This document shows, one piece after another, positions 10,761-18,533 of a stretch of DNA of 64,000 bases. Location: positions 2,356,001 to 2,420,000 of the forward strand of contig NZ_JAUSYC010000001.1 of assembly GCF_030816485.1 (NCBI RefSeq), written 5' to 3'. The DNA comes from Arthrobacter sp. B1I2. GTDB lineage: Bacteria; Actinomycetota; Actinomycetes; Actinomycetales; Micrococcaceae. Every line of letters starts with the position of its first letter. Within the stretch, counting starts at the first letter, position 1. Made by a program: the position numbers and the translations under genes. The notes under the pieces were generated by a model. That model saw only the letters and a list, made by a program, of their open reading frames with translations, was not told the origin of the DNA and did not search any database.

Positions 10761-10833
10761 GGGACCTCCTTCCGGCCGGCGGATGTCAGGGCAGCCGGTT
10801 CAATGCGCGTTCGATAAAACACTACTCCTTCCC

Positions 10834-12270
10834 CTAACGCTCGCCGCCCTCCCATATCTTCCCCAACGCCGGGAATGCCTGCTCGTAACCTGCCAGGAGC
10901 TTCGCGGCCAGGTCGGGCGAATCCACGAGCGGGTGCCGGGCGAAGGCCTCGAGGGCGGCGGCACGGCTGCCGGTTGTGGCAGCACGCACAGTGAGCCGTT
11001 CCACCTCTTTGACCCGCTGGAGCAGTCCCAGCTGCGGTTCGACCGGCGCTTGTTGGGGCAGCGGGACGGCGCCTTTGGCCGTGACAGTGCAGGGGACTTC
11101 GACGACGGCGTCCGCTGGCAGGCCGGGAATGGCGGCTTGGGAAGGGGGTGCTGTTGCCGTGGCGGGGGCGGGTGCGTGGGGTTCCAGTTCCCCGGCTTTC
11201 CCGGCGGGTGCCACGGCGTTCCGGGTGTTGAGGATCAGTTGGGTACTCCCGCCGCCGGCCAGGGCCCGCATGGCCGCCAGCGCAACCCGCTCATAGCCGC
11301 CCCCGGCCAGGTCCTCCTCGTTCCGGCGCTCGCCCTCAGGCCGGGCCTCGGCCAGGTAGCCCTCTTCGCGGGAGCGCCGCGCCTCCTCCCACAGCCGGTA
11401 GGCATCAGGTCCGGCAGCGGCCAGCCGCGGATACAGCTCCTGCTGCTGGCTGTGGATGGTTTCACCGCGGGTGCGCGCCATGGCCCGCATCGCCCGCCGG
11501 GCTGCGTCGCGCTGGTAGTAGTAGTACAGGTACTCGTTCGGAAGCATGCCCAAACCGGCCAGGAACGGCTGCGGGAAGAGCCTGCCTTCCTCGAACGACT
11601 GCAGCGCCCCGGCGTCCGCAATCAAGTCCGGCAACACGTCCCGGCCCCTGGACTCCAGCCGGTACAGCCAGCCCAGATGGTTCAGCCCGTAGTAGCCCAC
11701 GCCGTCGAGCCGCCCCTCCGGCAACGGGACGCGTGCAGCGTCCGCCGCCCGCTGCACCAGGCCGCCCGCAGAGTCACAGATCCCGATGACACGGTGGCCC
11801 AGGACGGGAACCAGCGCCTCGGTGACCATTCCGGCCGGGTTGGTGAAGTTGACCAGCCACGCGTCCGGACAGTGTTTTCGCATCAGCCGGGCGAGGTCCA
11901 GCATGTGCGGGATGGTCCGCAAGGCGTAGGAAATTCCCCCGGCCCCGGTGGTTTCCTGTCCGAGGAGTCCAAGCTCCTGCGCCACCTTTTCGTCCGCCAT
12001 GCGCCCAGCAGTCCCGCCCGGCCGGATCGCCGCGAACACCATGGTTGTCCCGGGCAGGGCTCCGGCAAGGTCGGTGGTGGCGTGGACCGGAAGGCGGGCA
12101 CCCTCATTCCCGGGCATGCTGGCCAGCACGGCGGTGACGGCCTCAAGGCGGGCGGGATCGACGTCGTACAGCACCAGTTCGGTGACCAGCCCGGAAAAGC
12201 GGCCGGACACCAAAGCCCGGTAGATCAGCGGCACCCGGAAACCCCCGCCGCCGGCAATCAGAAGCCGCAT
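10834..12270 (-). CDS. 6-phospho-beta-glucosidase-like GH4 family hydrolase
   Basis: This protein of 478 residues belongs to the NAD- and Mn-dependent GH4 family. It opens with the dinucleotide loop RLLIAGGGGFRVPLIYRAL and contains VFAAIRPGGTAGR, LVNFTNPAGMVTEAL, the metal/catalytic cysteine region GICDSAGGLV near 160, and GYYGLNHLGWLYRL with the family histidine near 192. A Pro/Ala-rich stretch around residues 385-410 (PHAPAPATATAPP) makes it longer than typical members. A -10 box 7 nt upstream supports ATG 12270 as a leaderless start. It is divergent from a PfkB-type kinase gene, suggesting a sugar-phosphate pathway. The exact substrate is not deducible. Confidence 0.85.
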   Translation of the reverse strand: MRLLIAGGGGFRVPLIYRALVSGRFSGLVTELVLYDVDPARLEAVTAVLASMPGNEGARLPVHATTDLAGALPGTTMVFAAIRPGGTAGRMADEKVAQELGLLGQETTGAGGISYALRTIPHMLDLARLMRKHCPDAWLVNFTNPAGMVTEALVPVLGHRVIGICDSAGGLVQRAADAARVPLPEGRLDGVGYYGLNHLGWLYRLESRGRDVLPDLIADAGALQSFEEGRLFPQPFLAGLGMLPNEYLYYYYQRDAARRAMRAMARTRGETIHSQQQELYPRLAAAGPDAYRLWEEARRSREEGYLAEARPEGERRNEEDLAGGGYERVALAAMRALAGGGSTQLILNTRNAVAPAGKAGELEPHAPAPATATAPPSQAAIPGLPADAVVEVPCTVTAKGAVPLPQQAPVEPQLGLLQRVKEVERLTVRAATTGSRAAALEAFARHPLVDSPDLAAKLLAGYEQAFPALGKIWEGGER

Positions 12271-12277
12271 ACCCTGC

Positions 12278-12283
12278 AGTGTA
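12278..12283 (-). promoter_or_regulatory. -10 box TACACT of the GH4 gene (leaderless)
   Basis: On the minus strand TACACT is followed by 7 nt and then ATG 12270. It forms a divergent leaderless promoter pair with the box at 12349. Confidence 0.55.
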
Positions 12284-12348
12284 GGCCGGGCATCCCGCAG
12301 CCTGTCCACACCCTCCCAAGGCCCCTACCGCAGCACTGTGTCACGGCG

Positions 12349-12354
12349 TATCCT
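12349..12354 (+). promoter_or_regulatory. -10 box TATCCT of the PfkB-family gene (leaderless)
   Basis: TATCCT is followed by 7 nt and then ATG 12362, with no Shine-Dalgarno sequence. This argues against the in-frame GTG at 12338. Confidence 0.55.
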
Positions 12355-12361
12355 GCGCTCT

Positions 12362-13453
12362 ATGGACGCGATTCCAGCCCGCCGTTACGATCCCCTGGCC
12401 GCCGTCCGCTCACACGTCGAGCCCGGATTCGACCTGCTATTGGCTGGGACCGTGTTCCAGGACATCATCTTTACCGGCCTGCCCCACGGGCCCGAACCCG
12501 GTACGGAAATCTGGAGCGACGGCATGGGCAGCTGCCCCGGCGGGGTGGCCAACCAGGCTATTGCCGCTGCCAGGCTGGGGCTGCGTACGGGTCTCGCTGC
12601 CGCGTTCGGGGACGACGGCTACGGGGACTTCAACTGGAAGATCCTCTCCGGCCAGGAGCACGTGGACCTCAGCCTCTCCCGCCGCATCCCGGGTTGGCAC
12701 TCCCCGGTGACGGTGTCCCTCTGCGTGGACCAGGACCGCTCCCTGGTGACCCACGGGCACTCCGCGCCGGTGACGAACTCCGAGCTGATCGGAGATCCGC
12801 CCAAAACGCTCGCCGGCATCGCCGAGGTAGGCCTGGAGATGGAGCCGTGGGCCCGGGCAGCCCATGCGGCCGGGGTGAGGCTGTTCGGGGATGTGGGGTG
12901 GGATCCCAGCGGGGAGTGGGCGCCGGTGCGGCTCGAAAACCTTCAGTACTTCTACGCCTTCCTGCCCAACCAGCGTGAGGCCATGGCATTCACGGGCAAG
13001 GACAACCCGTGGAGTGCCCTCTATGCGCTGGCGGACCGCGTTCCGGTTGCCGTCGTGACCCTGGGAGCCCAGGGTGCCATGGCGGTGGACTCGGAAACCG
13101 GTGAGGAGGAGTGGGTCCCGTCCCTTCCGGTCAAGGCGCACGACCCCACCGGAGCCGGTGACTGCTTTGACGCCGCGTTCATCGTGGGAACCCTGGCCGG
13201 GTGGCCGCTGGGGGACAGGCTGCGGTTCGCCAACCTGTGCGCAGCCCTGGCGGTGCAGGAGGTGGGCGGCTCGCTGGCGGCCCCGGGCTGGGGCGACATC
13301 GCCGACTGGTGGCGACGCGCCAACGCCCGGCCGGAACGGCAGACGAGCCAATGGCTGCGGCGCTTCGGGTTCCTCGCGGACATCATCGAAGACGTGCCGC
13401 TGGCAGCCCAGCGCAGGGCAGCGGCCACCATCGCGCACCTTTCGGATGCTTAG
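12362..13453 (+). CDS. PfkB/ribokinase-family carbohydrate kinase
   Basis: This protein has 363 residues with a ribokinase fold. The N-terminal substrate lid segment GPEPGTEIWSDGMGSCPGGVANQAIAAARLG (near 40-70) has the Gly-Gly signature, and the C-terminal signature DPTGAGDCFDAAFIVG near 263 holds the catalytic Asp and anion hole. The substrate is probably a sugar or nucleoside and cannot be read from sequence. The gene is divergent from the GH4 glycosidase gene, so a shared glycoside-use function is plausible. Confidence 0.85.
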   Translation: MDAIPARRYDPLAAVRSHVEPGFDLLLAGTVFQDIIFTGLPHGPEPGTEIWSDGMGSCPGGVANQAIAAARLGLRTGLAAAFGDDGYGDFNWKILSGQEHVDLSLSRRIPGWHSPVTVSLCVDQDRSLVTHGHSAPVTNSELIGDPPKTLAGIAEVGLEMEPWARAAHAAGVRLFGDVGWDPSGEWAPVRLENLQYFYAFLPNQREAMAFTGKDNPWSALYALADRVPVAVVTLGAQGAMAVDSETGEEEWVPSLPVKAHDPTGAGDCFDAAFIVGTLAGWPLGDRLRFANLCAALAVQEVGGSLAAPGWGDIADWWRRANARPERQTSQWLRRFGFLADIIEDVPLAAQRRAAATIAHLSDA

Positions 13454-13495
13454 GGAGCACCGGTGCCCCGATTATTCGGCGCGAAGTGCCCGCAC

Positions 13496-13501
13496 TAGAA
13501 T
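13496..13501 (+). promoter_or_regulatory. -10 box TAGAAT of the alr-tsa operon (leaderless)
   Basis: TAGAAT ends 7 nt before GTG 13509. No ribosome binding site is present, so the operon message probably starts at the GTG. Confidence 0.6.
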
Positions 13502-13508
13502 CACTTAG

Positions 13509-14747
13509 GTGACCTACCCCGCAACAACCGGTGAGTTCAGCGCTGCCTCCGGCCCGGATCCCCGCCATGAGCGGTCCGCCGTGATTGACCTGGACGCCAT
13601 CCGGCACAACGTCCGCCGGCTCGCCGCCGCTGCCTCCCCTGCCAAAGTCATGGCCGTCGTCAAGGCAGATGCGTACGGGCACGGCGCCGTCCCCGTGGCC
13701 CGCGCAGCCCTGCAGGCAGGCGCGGCCTGGCTCGGCGTCGCCCACATTTCCGAGGCCCTCTCGCTTCGCGCTGCCGGCATTGATGCGCCCCTTCTGGCCT
13801 GGCTGCACACCACGGAGAGCAACTTCGGCGCCGCCGTGGCCGCCGGCGTCGACATTGGCTGCTCGGGTTGGGAGCTGGAACGCATCGTGGCCGCGGCCCG
13901 TGACCAGGAGCGTCCGGCTCGGGTGCACCTGAAGGTGGACACCGGGCTGGGACGCAACGGAGCCACCCCTGATACCTGGGACCGCCTGGTGGGGGAAGCC
14001 GTAGATTACCAGGACCAGGGACTGCTGCGCGTGGTGGGCATCTTCTCCCACCTGGCCGTGGCGGACGAGCCGGAGCGGCCCGAGACGGACCAGCAGGTGG
14101 CCGCATTCAGGGAGGCGCTGGCCATCGCCGAGGACGCGGGCGTGGATCCCGAGGTCCGGCACCTTGCGAACACACCCGCCACCCTGTCCCGGCCGGACAC
14201 CCATTTTGACCTTGTCCGTGTTGGCCTGGGCATCTACGGACTGTCGCCATTTGACGGGCAGACCTCGGCAGAGCTTGGTCTCCGCCCCGCCATGACGCTG
14301 CGCACCCTGGTGTCGCAGTGCAAGGACGTGCCCGAGGGGCAGGGCGTTTCCTATGGGCTGCATTACCGCACCCGGACGGCGAGCACGCTGGCACTGATTC
14401 CGCTGGGTTATGCCGACGGCGTCCCACGGGTCGCCACCGGAGGGCCCGTCCGCGTCGCCGGGAAAACCTACCCCGTGGTGGGCCGGATTGCCATGGACCA
14501 GATGGTCATCGACCTCGGTGCGGAGGCTTCCGGGGCCGCACTGCAAGGTGCGGAAGCGGAACTGTTCGGGGACGGCGCCGATGGCGGGCCCACCGCGGAC
14601 GACTGGGCACGCGCCGCCGGGACCATCAACTATGAAATTGTGACGCGGATCAGCCCCCGAGTTCCCCGGCGTTTCGTCAATGAGGACGAGCCGGCAGGCA
14701 ACGGCAAGGGCTTGGTTGGCGTGCCGGGCAAGGCGGGGGCCGCATGA
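13509..14747 (+). CDS. alr: Alanine racemase
   Basis: This PLP enzyme of 412 residues interconverts L- and D-alanine for peptidoglycan. The PLP lysine block VVKADAYGHGAVPVA lies near residues 50-63. VHLKVDTGLGRNG and GIFSHLAVADEPE follow in the barrel, and the second catalytic tyrosine lies in QGVSYGLHYRT near 280. VGRIAMDQMVIDLG is in the C-terminal beta domain. The first ~25 residues are not conserved in the family, but the -10 spacing supports GTG 13509. It is first in a five-gene operon and overlaps tsaE by four bases. Confidence 0.95.
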   Translation: MTYPATTGEFSAASGPDPRHERSAVIDLDAIRHNVRRLAAAASPAKVMAVVKADAYGHGAVPVARAALQAGAAWLGVAHISEALSLRAAGIDAPLLAWLHTTESNFGAAVAAGVDIGCSGWELERIVAAARDQERPARVHLKVDTGLGRNGATPDTWDRLVGEAVDYQDQGLLRVVGIFSHLAVADEPERPETDQQVAAFREALAIAEDAGVDPEVRHLANTPATLSRPDTHFDLVRVGLGIYGLSPFDGQTSAELGLRPAMTLRTLVSQCKDVPEGQGVSYGLHYRTRTASTLALIPLGYADGVPRVATGGPVRVAGKTYPVVGRIAMDQMVIDLGAEASGAALQGAEAELFGDGADGGPTADDWARAAGTINYEIVTRISPRVPRRFVNEDEPAGNGKGLVGVPGKAGAA

Positions 14748-15334
14748 GCGCCCCCGAACAGTTGGCCGCCAACTGGGAAAAGACGTTTACGGCGACGACG
14801 GCGGATCAGACCCACGCTTTCGGCGCGCGTTTGGCGGAGGTGCTGCAGGCCGGGGACCTGGTGGTGCTCTCCGGCGAGCTGGGTGCCGGGAAAACAACCT
14901 TCACGCAGGGCCTGGGCGAGGGTCTGGGCGTCCGCGCAGGCATCATTTCGCCAACCTTCGTTTTGGTCCGGATCCATCCGAACCTGCCGGACGGGCCGCG
15001 GCCCGGCGGCCCTGACCTGGTGCATGTGGACGCGTACCGGCTGGGCTCGGCGGCGGAGATCGACGACATTGACCTCGAAAACACCATGGACTCGTCCGTG
15101 ACCGTGGTGGAGTGGGGGCATGAGCGGGTGGAGCACCTGAGCGACAGCCGGCTGGAGATCGACATGGTCCGTCCCATCGGCCTCGGTGCCGGGGACAGCG
15201 GAGCCGGAAGTGGAAGCCTGGACTTCGACGGCGAAGACACCGACGAGCCCCGCACCGTCGTGATGCGCGGCTACGGGCCGCGGTGGGCAACCGCTCCCGG
15301 ACTGGCCGCGCCGGAAGGAAGCGTCCCATGCTGA
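14744..15334 (+). CDS. tsaE: tRNA t6A biosynthesis ATPase TsaE
   Basis: This P-loop protein of 196 residues supports the TsaB-TsaD complex that makes N6-threonylcarbamoyladenosine at position 37 of ANN-decoding tRNAs. Walker A GELGAGKTTF is near 44. The ISPTFVLV segment and the D-A-Y-R motif of VHVDAYRLG precede VTVVEWGHER near 121. A C-terminal extension of about 45 residues, rich in Gly, Ser and Asp, goes beyond the usual ~155-residue length. The start overlaps the alr stop (ATGA). Confidence 0.92.
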   Translation: MSAPEQLAANWEKTFTATTADQTHAFGARLAEVLQAGDLVVLSGELGAGKTTFTQGLGEGLGVRAGIISPTFVLVRIHPNLPDGPRPGGPDLVHVDAYRLGSAAEIDDIDLENTMDSSVTVVEWGHERVEHLSDSRLEIDMVRPIGLGAGDSGAGSGSLDFDGEDTDEPRTVVMRGYGPRWATAPGLAAPEGSVPC

Positions 15335-15999
15335 TCCTCGCCATTGACACATCCGCGGTGGCCAGCGCCGCACTGGTGTCCGACACAGCCCCGGAAGGCG
15401 TGGTGGCCAGCTTCTCCACCGAGGACACACGCAGCCATGCCGAGGTACTCGCTCCGGGCATCCACGGCATGCTGGCCTCGGCCGGCGTCACCGGCCAGGA
15501 CATCGACGCGCTGGTGGCGGGCGTCGGTCCCGGCCCGTTCACCGGGCTCCGCTCGGGCATCGCCACGGCCCGCACCCTGGCATTTGTCTGGGGCAAGCAC
15601 CTCCACGGGCTCATGAGCCTGGACGCCCTAGCCCTGGAGGTGGCCGAATCCACCGCTGCCGTCTCCGAATTCCTGGTGGTCACGGATGCCCGCCGGAAAG
15701 AGGTCTACTGGGCCCGCTACAGCCTCGATGACGGCCAGCTGCCGCTGCTCGAGGACGGCCCGCATGTCGGATTCGCCGCGGACCTTCCGGACCTGCCCGC
15801 ATTCGGTGCAGGCGCCGGGCTGTACGCCGGCGTACTTCAGGCCCACCCCGAGTTCGCCGGGGAGCAGCCTGACGCCCTGTACCTTGGCCAGTTCGCCCTG
15901 GCAAGGCTGGCTGCCGGACACGACCTGCTGGACTCCACACCCCTGTACCTGCGCGAATCCGATGCCCAGGTTCCCGGACCACGGAAGAGGGCATTGTGA
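15328..15999 (+). CDS. tsaB: tRNA t6A biosynthesis protein TsaB
   Basis: This protein of 223 residues is the dimerisation partner of TsaD. It has an ASKHA fold opening LILAIDTSAVASAAL, the HAEVLAPGIHGML segment, and the characteristic VAGVGPGPFTGLRSGIATARTLAF near 65-88. ATG 15328 is chosen because the conserved strand begins there and GGAAGGA precedes it by about 9 nt. It overlaps tsaE by 7 bases. The stop overlaps the rimI start (GTGA). Confidence 0.93.
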   Translation: MLILAIDTSAVASAALVSDTAPEGVVASFSTEDTRSHAEVLAPGIHGMLASAGVTGQDIDALVAGVGPGPFTGLRSGIATARTLAFVWGKHLHGLMSLDALALEVAESTAAVSEFLVVTDARRKEVYWARYSLDDGQLPLLEDGPHVGFAADLPDLPAFGAGAGLYAGVLQAHPEFAGEQPDALYLGQFALARLAAGHDLLDSTPLYLRESDAQVPGPRKRAL

Positions 16000-16517
16000 C
16001 TGGCACCCCCGAACCCCAAAGGGCAGGCGTCACCGTCCGCGACATGACGCTGGACGACGTGCCCGCCGTCGGCGTCCTGGAACACACGCTCTTCCCCATC
16101 GATGCGTGGCCGGTGCAAATGTTCCTGGATGAACTGTCCCAGCCGGAAACCCGGCGCTACCTGGTTGCGGAGACCGCAGACGGCATCGTGGGCTATGCCG
16201 GCCTGATGTGCATCGAGCCCATCGCGGACATCCAGACCATCGCCGTGGTGCCTGAATACGAAGGGCGCGGGATTGGCACCACGCTGCTGACCCAGCTCAT
16301 TGAGGAGGCGCGGCGCAGGTACGCCGTCGATGTCCTGCTCGAGGTCCGCGCGGACAACCCGCGGGCGCAGCAGCTGTACACGCGGTTTGGTTTCGAGCAG
16401 ATCCATGTCCGTCCCCGCTACTACCGTGACGGCGTGGATGCCCTCATCATGCGGCTCCAGCTCACCGGCACGCCGGAAGCCGACCATGACCAGGCAACGG
16501 AAGCAGGCCAGCCATGA
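15996..16517 (+). CDS. rimI: Ribosomal protein S18 alanine N-acetyltransferase RimI
   Basis: This GNAT enzyme of 173 residues begins [27 protein letters not shown], typical of RimI. The acetyl-CoA loop [17 protein letters not shown] is near residues 81-97, followed by [30 protein letters not shown]. RimI acetylates the N-terminal alanine of S18 in E. coli; other targets in Actinobacteria are possible. The gene sits between tsaB and tsaD with four-base overlaps on both sides, a classic arrangement. Confidence 0.92.
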   Translation: MTGTPEPQRAGVTVRDMTLDDVPAVGVLEHTLFPIDAWPVQMFLDELSQPETRRYLVAETADGIVGYAGLMCIEPIADIQTIAVVPEYEGRGIGTTLLTQLIEEARRRYAVDVLLEVRADNPRAQQLYTRFGFEQIHVRPRYYRDGVDALIMRLQLTGTPEADHDQATEAGQP

Positions 16518-17605
16518 ACCGTTCACAGCCCCTGGTGCTGGGCATCGAATCATCCTGCGACGAAACCGGCGTGGGCATCGTCCGCGGCACCACGCTCCTG
16601 ACCAACACTGTTTCTTCCTCGATGGATGAGCACGTCCGCTTCGGCGGCGTCATCCCCGAGATCGCTTCGCGCGCCCACCTGGACGCATTCGTTCCCACGC
16701 TTGAGCAGGCACTGGCGGAAGCGGGCGTAAGCCTGGAGGATGTGGACGCCATCGCCGTGACGTCCGGGCCCGGGCTGGCCGGGGCACTCATGGTGGGTGT
16801 GTGCGCTGCCAAGGCGCTCGCCGTCGCCACCGGGAAGCCGCTGTACGCGATCAACCACCTGGTGGCACACGTTGGCGTGGGACTCCTGGATGACCGTACC
16901 ACCGGCCGGAAGCAGGAACTGCCGGAGAACCTGGGCGCCCTGCTGGTGTCCGGCGGCCACACGGAGATCCTGCGGATCAACAGCCTCACCAGCGATGTGG
17001 AGCTCCTGGGCTCCACAATCGATGACGCCGCGGGCGAGGCCTACGACAAAGTGGCCCGCATCCTGGGTCTTGGCTACCCGGGCGGGCCTGCCATCGACAA
17101 GGTAGCCGGCACCGGCAACGCCAAGGCGATCCGCTTTCCCCGCGGCCTCACCCAGCCCAAATACATGGGCACAGCGGAGGAGCCGGGGCCACACCGGTAC
17201 GACTGGTCCTTCAGCGGCCTGAAGACGGCGGTGGCCCGCTGCGTGGAGCAGTTCGAGGCCCGTGGGGAGGAGATCCCCGTGGCTGACATCGCGGCTGCTT
17301 TCCAGGAAGCCGTGGTGGACGTAATTTCCGCCAAGGCGGTCCTGGCCTGCCGCGAGCACGCCATTAAGGACGTCCTGCTGGGCGGGGGAGTGGCGGCCAA
17401 CTCCCGAATGCGCGAACTGACGGGGCAGCGCTGCGCGTCCGCCGGCATCCGGCTGCATGTCCCGCCCCTGGACCTGTGCACGGACAACGGTGCCATGGTG
17501 GCCGCGCTCGGCGCCCAATTGGTGATGGCCGGTGTGGAGCCCAGCGGGATCAGCTTCGCCCCGGACTCCTCCTTGCCGGTCACCTCGGTATCCCTGCCGG
17601 CCTGA
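16514..17605 (+). CDS. tsaD: tRNA threonylcarbamoyltransferase TsaD
   Basis: This ASKHA-fold enzyme of 363 residues transfers the threonylcarbamoyl group to tRNA A37. It opens [18 protein letters not shown]. The metal-binding histidines are in [15 protein letters not shown] near residues 114-128. [41 protein letters not shown] and the C-terminal [16 protein letters not shown] and [13 protein letters not shown] follow. It is the last gene of the alr-tsaE-tsaB-rimI-tsaD operon and ends 8 bp before a palindromic repeat. Confidence 0.96.
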   Translation: MNRSQPLVLGIESSCDETGVGIVRGTTLLTNTVSSSMDEHVRFGGVIPEIASRAHLDAFVPTLEQALAEAGVSLEDVDAIAVTSGPGLAGALMVGVCAAKALAVATGKPLYAINHLVAHVGVGLLDDRTTGRKQELPENLGALLVSGGHTEILRINSLTSDVELLGSTIDDAAGEAYDKVARILGLGYPGGPAIDKVAGTGNAKAIRFPRGLTQPKYMGTAEEPGPHRYDWSFSGLKTAVARCVEQFEARGEEIPVADIAAAFQEAVVDVISAKAVLACREHAIKDVLLGGGVAANSRMRELTGQRCASAGIRLHVPPLDLCTDNGAMVAALGAQLVMAGVEPSGISFAPDSSLPVTSVSLPA

Positions 17606-17613
17606 CTCCCCGC

Positions 17614-17673
17614 GTTGCTCTATCAGATATGGCTCCCAAACCAGCGGTTTAGGAGCCATATCTGATAGAGCAA
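17614..17673. repeat. 60-bp palindromic repeat, copy 3
   Basis: Arms begin GTTGCTCTATCAGATATGG, the loop is AGC between AAACC and GGTTT, and there is one C-A mismatch (G-U in minus-strand RNA). It is identical over 60 bp to copy 4 at 18445-18504. It lies between the convergent ends of tsaD and the CPBP gene, so it can act as a terminator in both directions. Confidence 0.92.
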
Positions 17674-17674
17674 G

Positions 17675-18349
17675 TCAGGCGGCGTAAGTTGCAAGGATGA
17701 GCAGCGACAGGTCGTGCAGGCCGTGGGCTGTTCCAGTCGCCAGGGTTGAGCAGTGCCGGATCCTTACGCGGGCCGTGCCCCACAGTGCCCCGAAGAACGT
17801 GGTCATCACGACCTGGAGCACATCCTGCCCGCCGGGGTAGTGCCAAAGGCCAAAGAGCGCCGAAGACAGCAGGATTGCAGCGGTATCCGAGTGCAGAGCC
17901 CGCCGTAGCGAGCCCAGGACGTAGCCGCGCCAGATCAACTCTTCGCCAAAACCCACCAGGATGAAGTTCCGCACCGCCGCGTACAGGAACATCACCAGCT
18001 GGGGCTGGCCCTCGCCGAACATACGGAAGCCCACGGCGGCCAAGGCCAGTGTCAAAGCCAGCGAAACAACCAGAAGCCCCAGAGCGATAAGCAGTTGGAG
18101 GCCCAGGTGGCGCCGGGAAATCCCGACGGCGGCGGCGAATGTTCTGCCCTCCGCCCGGGCTGCTGCGGCCACGGCAGCAAAAAAGATCGCGAACGGCACC
18201 AGATTGACGGCGATTTGTCCTGCCGCACCGGCGTTCCTGGCGGCGCTGTTACCCACCAGGGGCCACAGCGCCGCCACCGCGAACAGGACCAGCACCACGG
18301 CCATGAGCGGGAGGAAGCGGCGCACCGGCTCGACAGGAGCTTTGGACAT
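17675..18349 (-). CDS. CPBP family intramembrane glutamic endopeptidase
   Basis: This polytopic membrane protein of 224 residues has about six hydrophobic segments: 14-32, 44-60, 83-110, 122-145 and two near the C-terminus. The CPBP/Abi signature is present: EELIWRGYVLGSLRRAL (Glu-Glu and Arg, near residues 135-152) and FGLWHYPGG near 165 with the His. Such Rce1-like proteases are linked to bacteriocin self-immunity or prenyl-protein processing, and the role here is unknown. ATG 18349 follows a GGAAGGA site. The gene is bounded on both sides by identical 60-bp palindromes. Confidence 0.85.
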   Translation of the reverse strand: MSKAPVEPVRRFLPLMAVVLVLFAVAALWPLVGNSAARNAGAAGQIAVNLVPFAIFFAAVAAAARAEGRTFAAAVGISRRHLGLQLLIALGLLVVSLALTLALAAVGFRMFGEGQPQLVMFLYAAVRNFILVGFGEELIWRGYVLGSLRRALHSDTAAILLSSALFGLWHYPGGQDVLQVVMTTFFGALWGTARVRIRHCSTLATGTAHGLHDLSLLILATYAA

Positions 18350-18440
18350 TCACCATTCCTTCCCCTCAGGAGCCCACAGCTACAGGGGAAAAGAATCACC
18401 CGCTAATCCAACCCGGGGCAGGGCCAAAAGTCCTCAGCAT

Positions 18441-18509
18441 CCCTGTTGCTCTATCAGATATGGCTCCCAAACCAGCGGTTTAGGAGCCATATCTGATAGA
18501 GCAACAGGG
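18441..18509. repeat. Palindromic repeat, copy 4, extended to 69 bp
   Basis: The 60-bp core at 18445-18504 is identical to copy 3. Here the palindrome extends outward by CCCT/AGGG to 69 bp. It follows the GCS2 gene stop (minus strand) and precedes the CPBP gene. A 15-bp piece of its right end, TAGAGCAACAGGGGG at 18497-18511, is repeated directly at 18515-18529. Confidence 0.92.
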
Positions 18510-18533
18510 GGGTCTAGAGCAACAGGGGGCGGA

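Noticed and set aside
10720..12978. 752-codon open frame on the plus strand across mshA and the GH4 gene
   Set aside because: It is antisense to two clearly conserved genes and codes for low-complexity Gly/Arg/Pro/Gln-rich sequence with no motif; such frames are expected in high-GC DNA.
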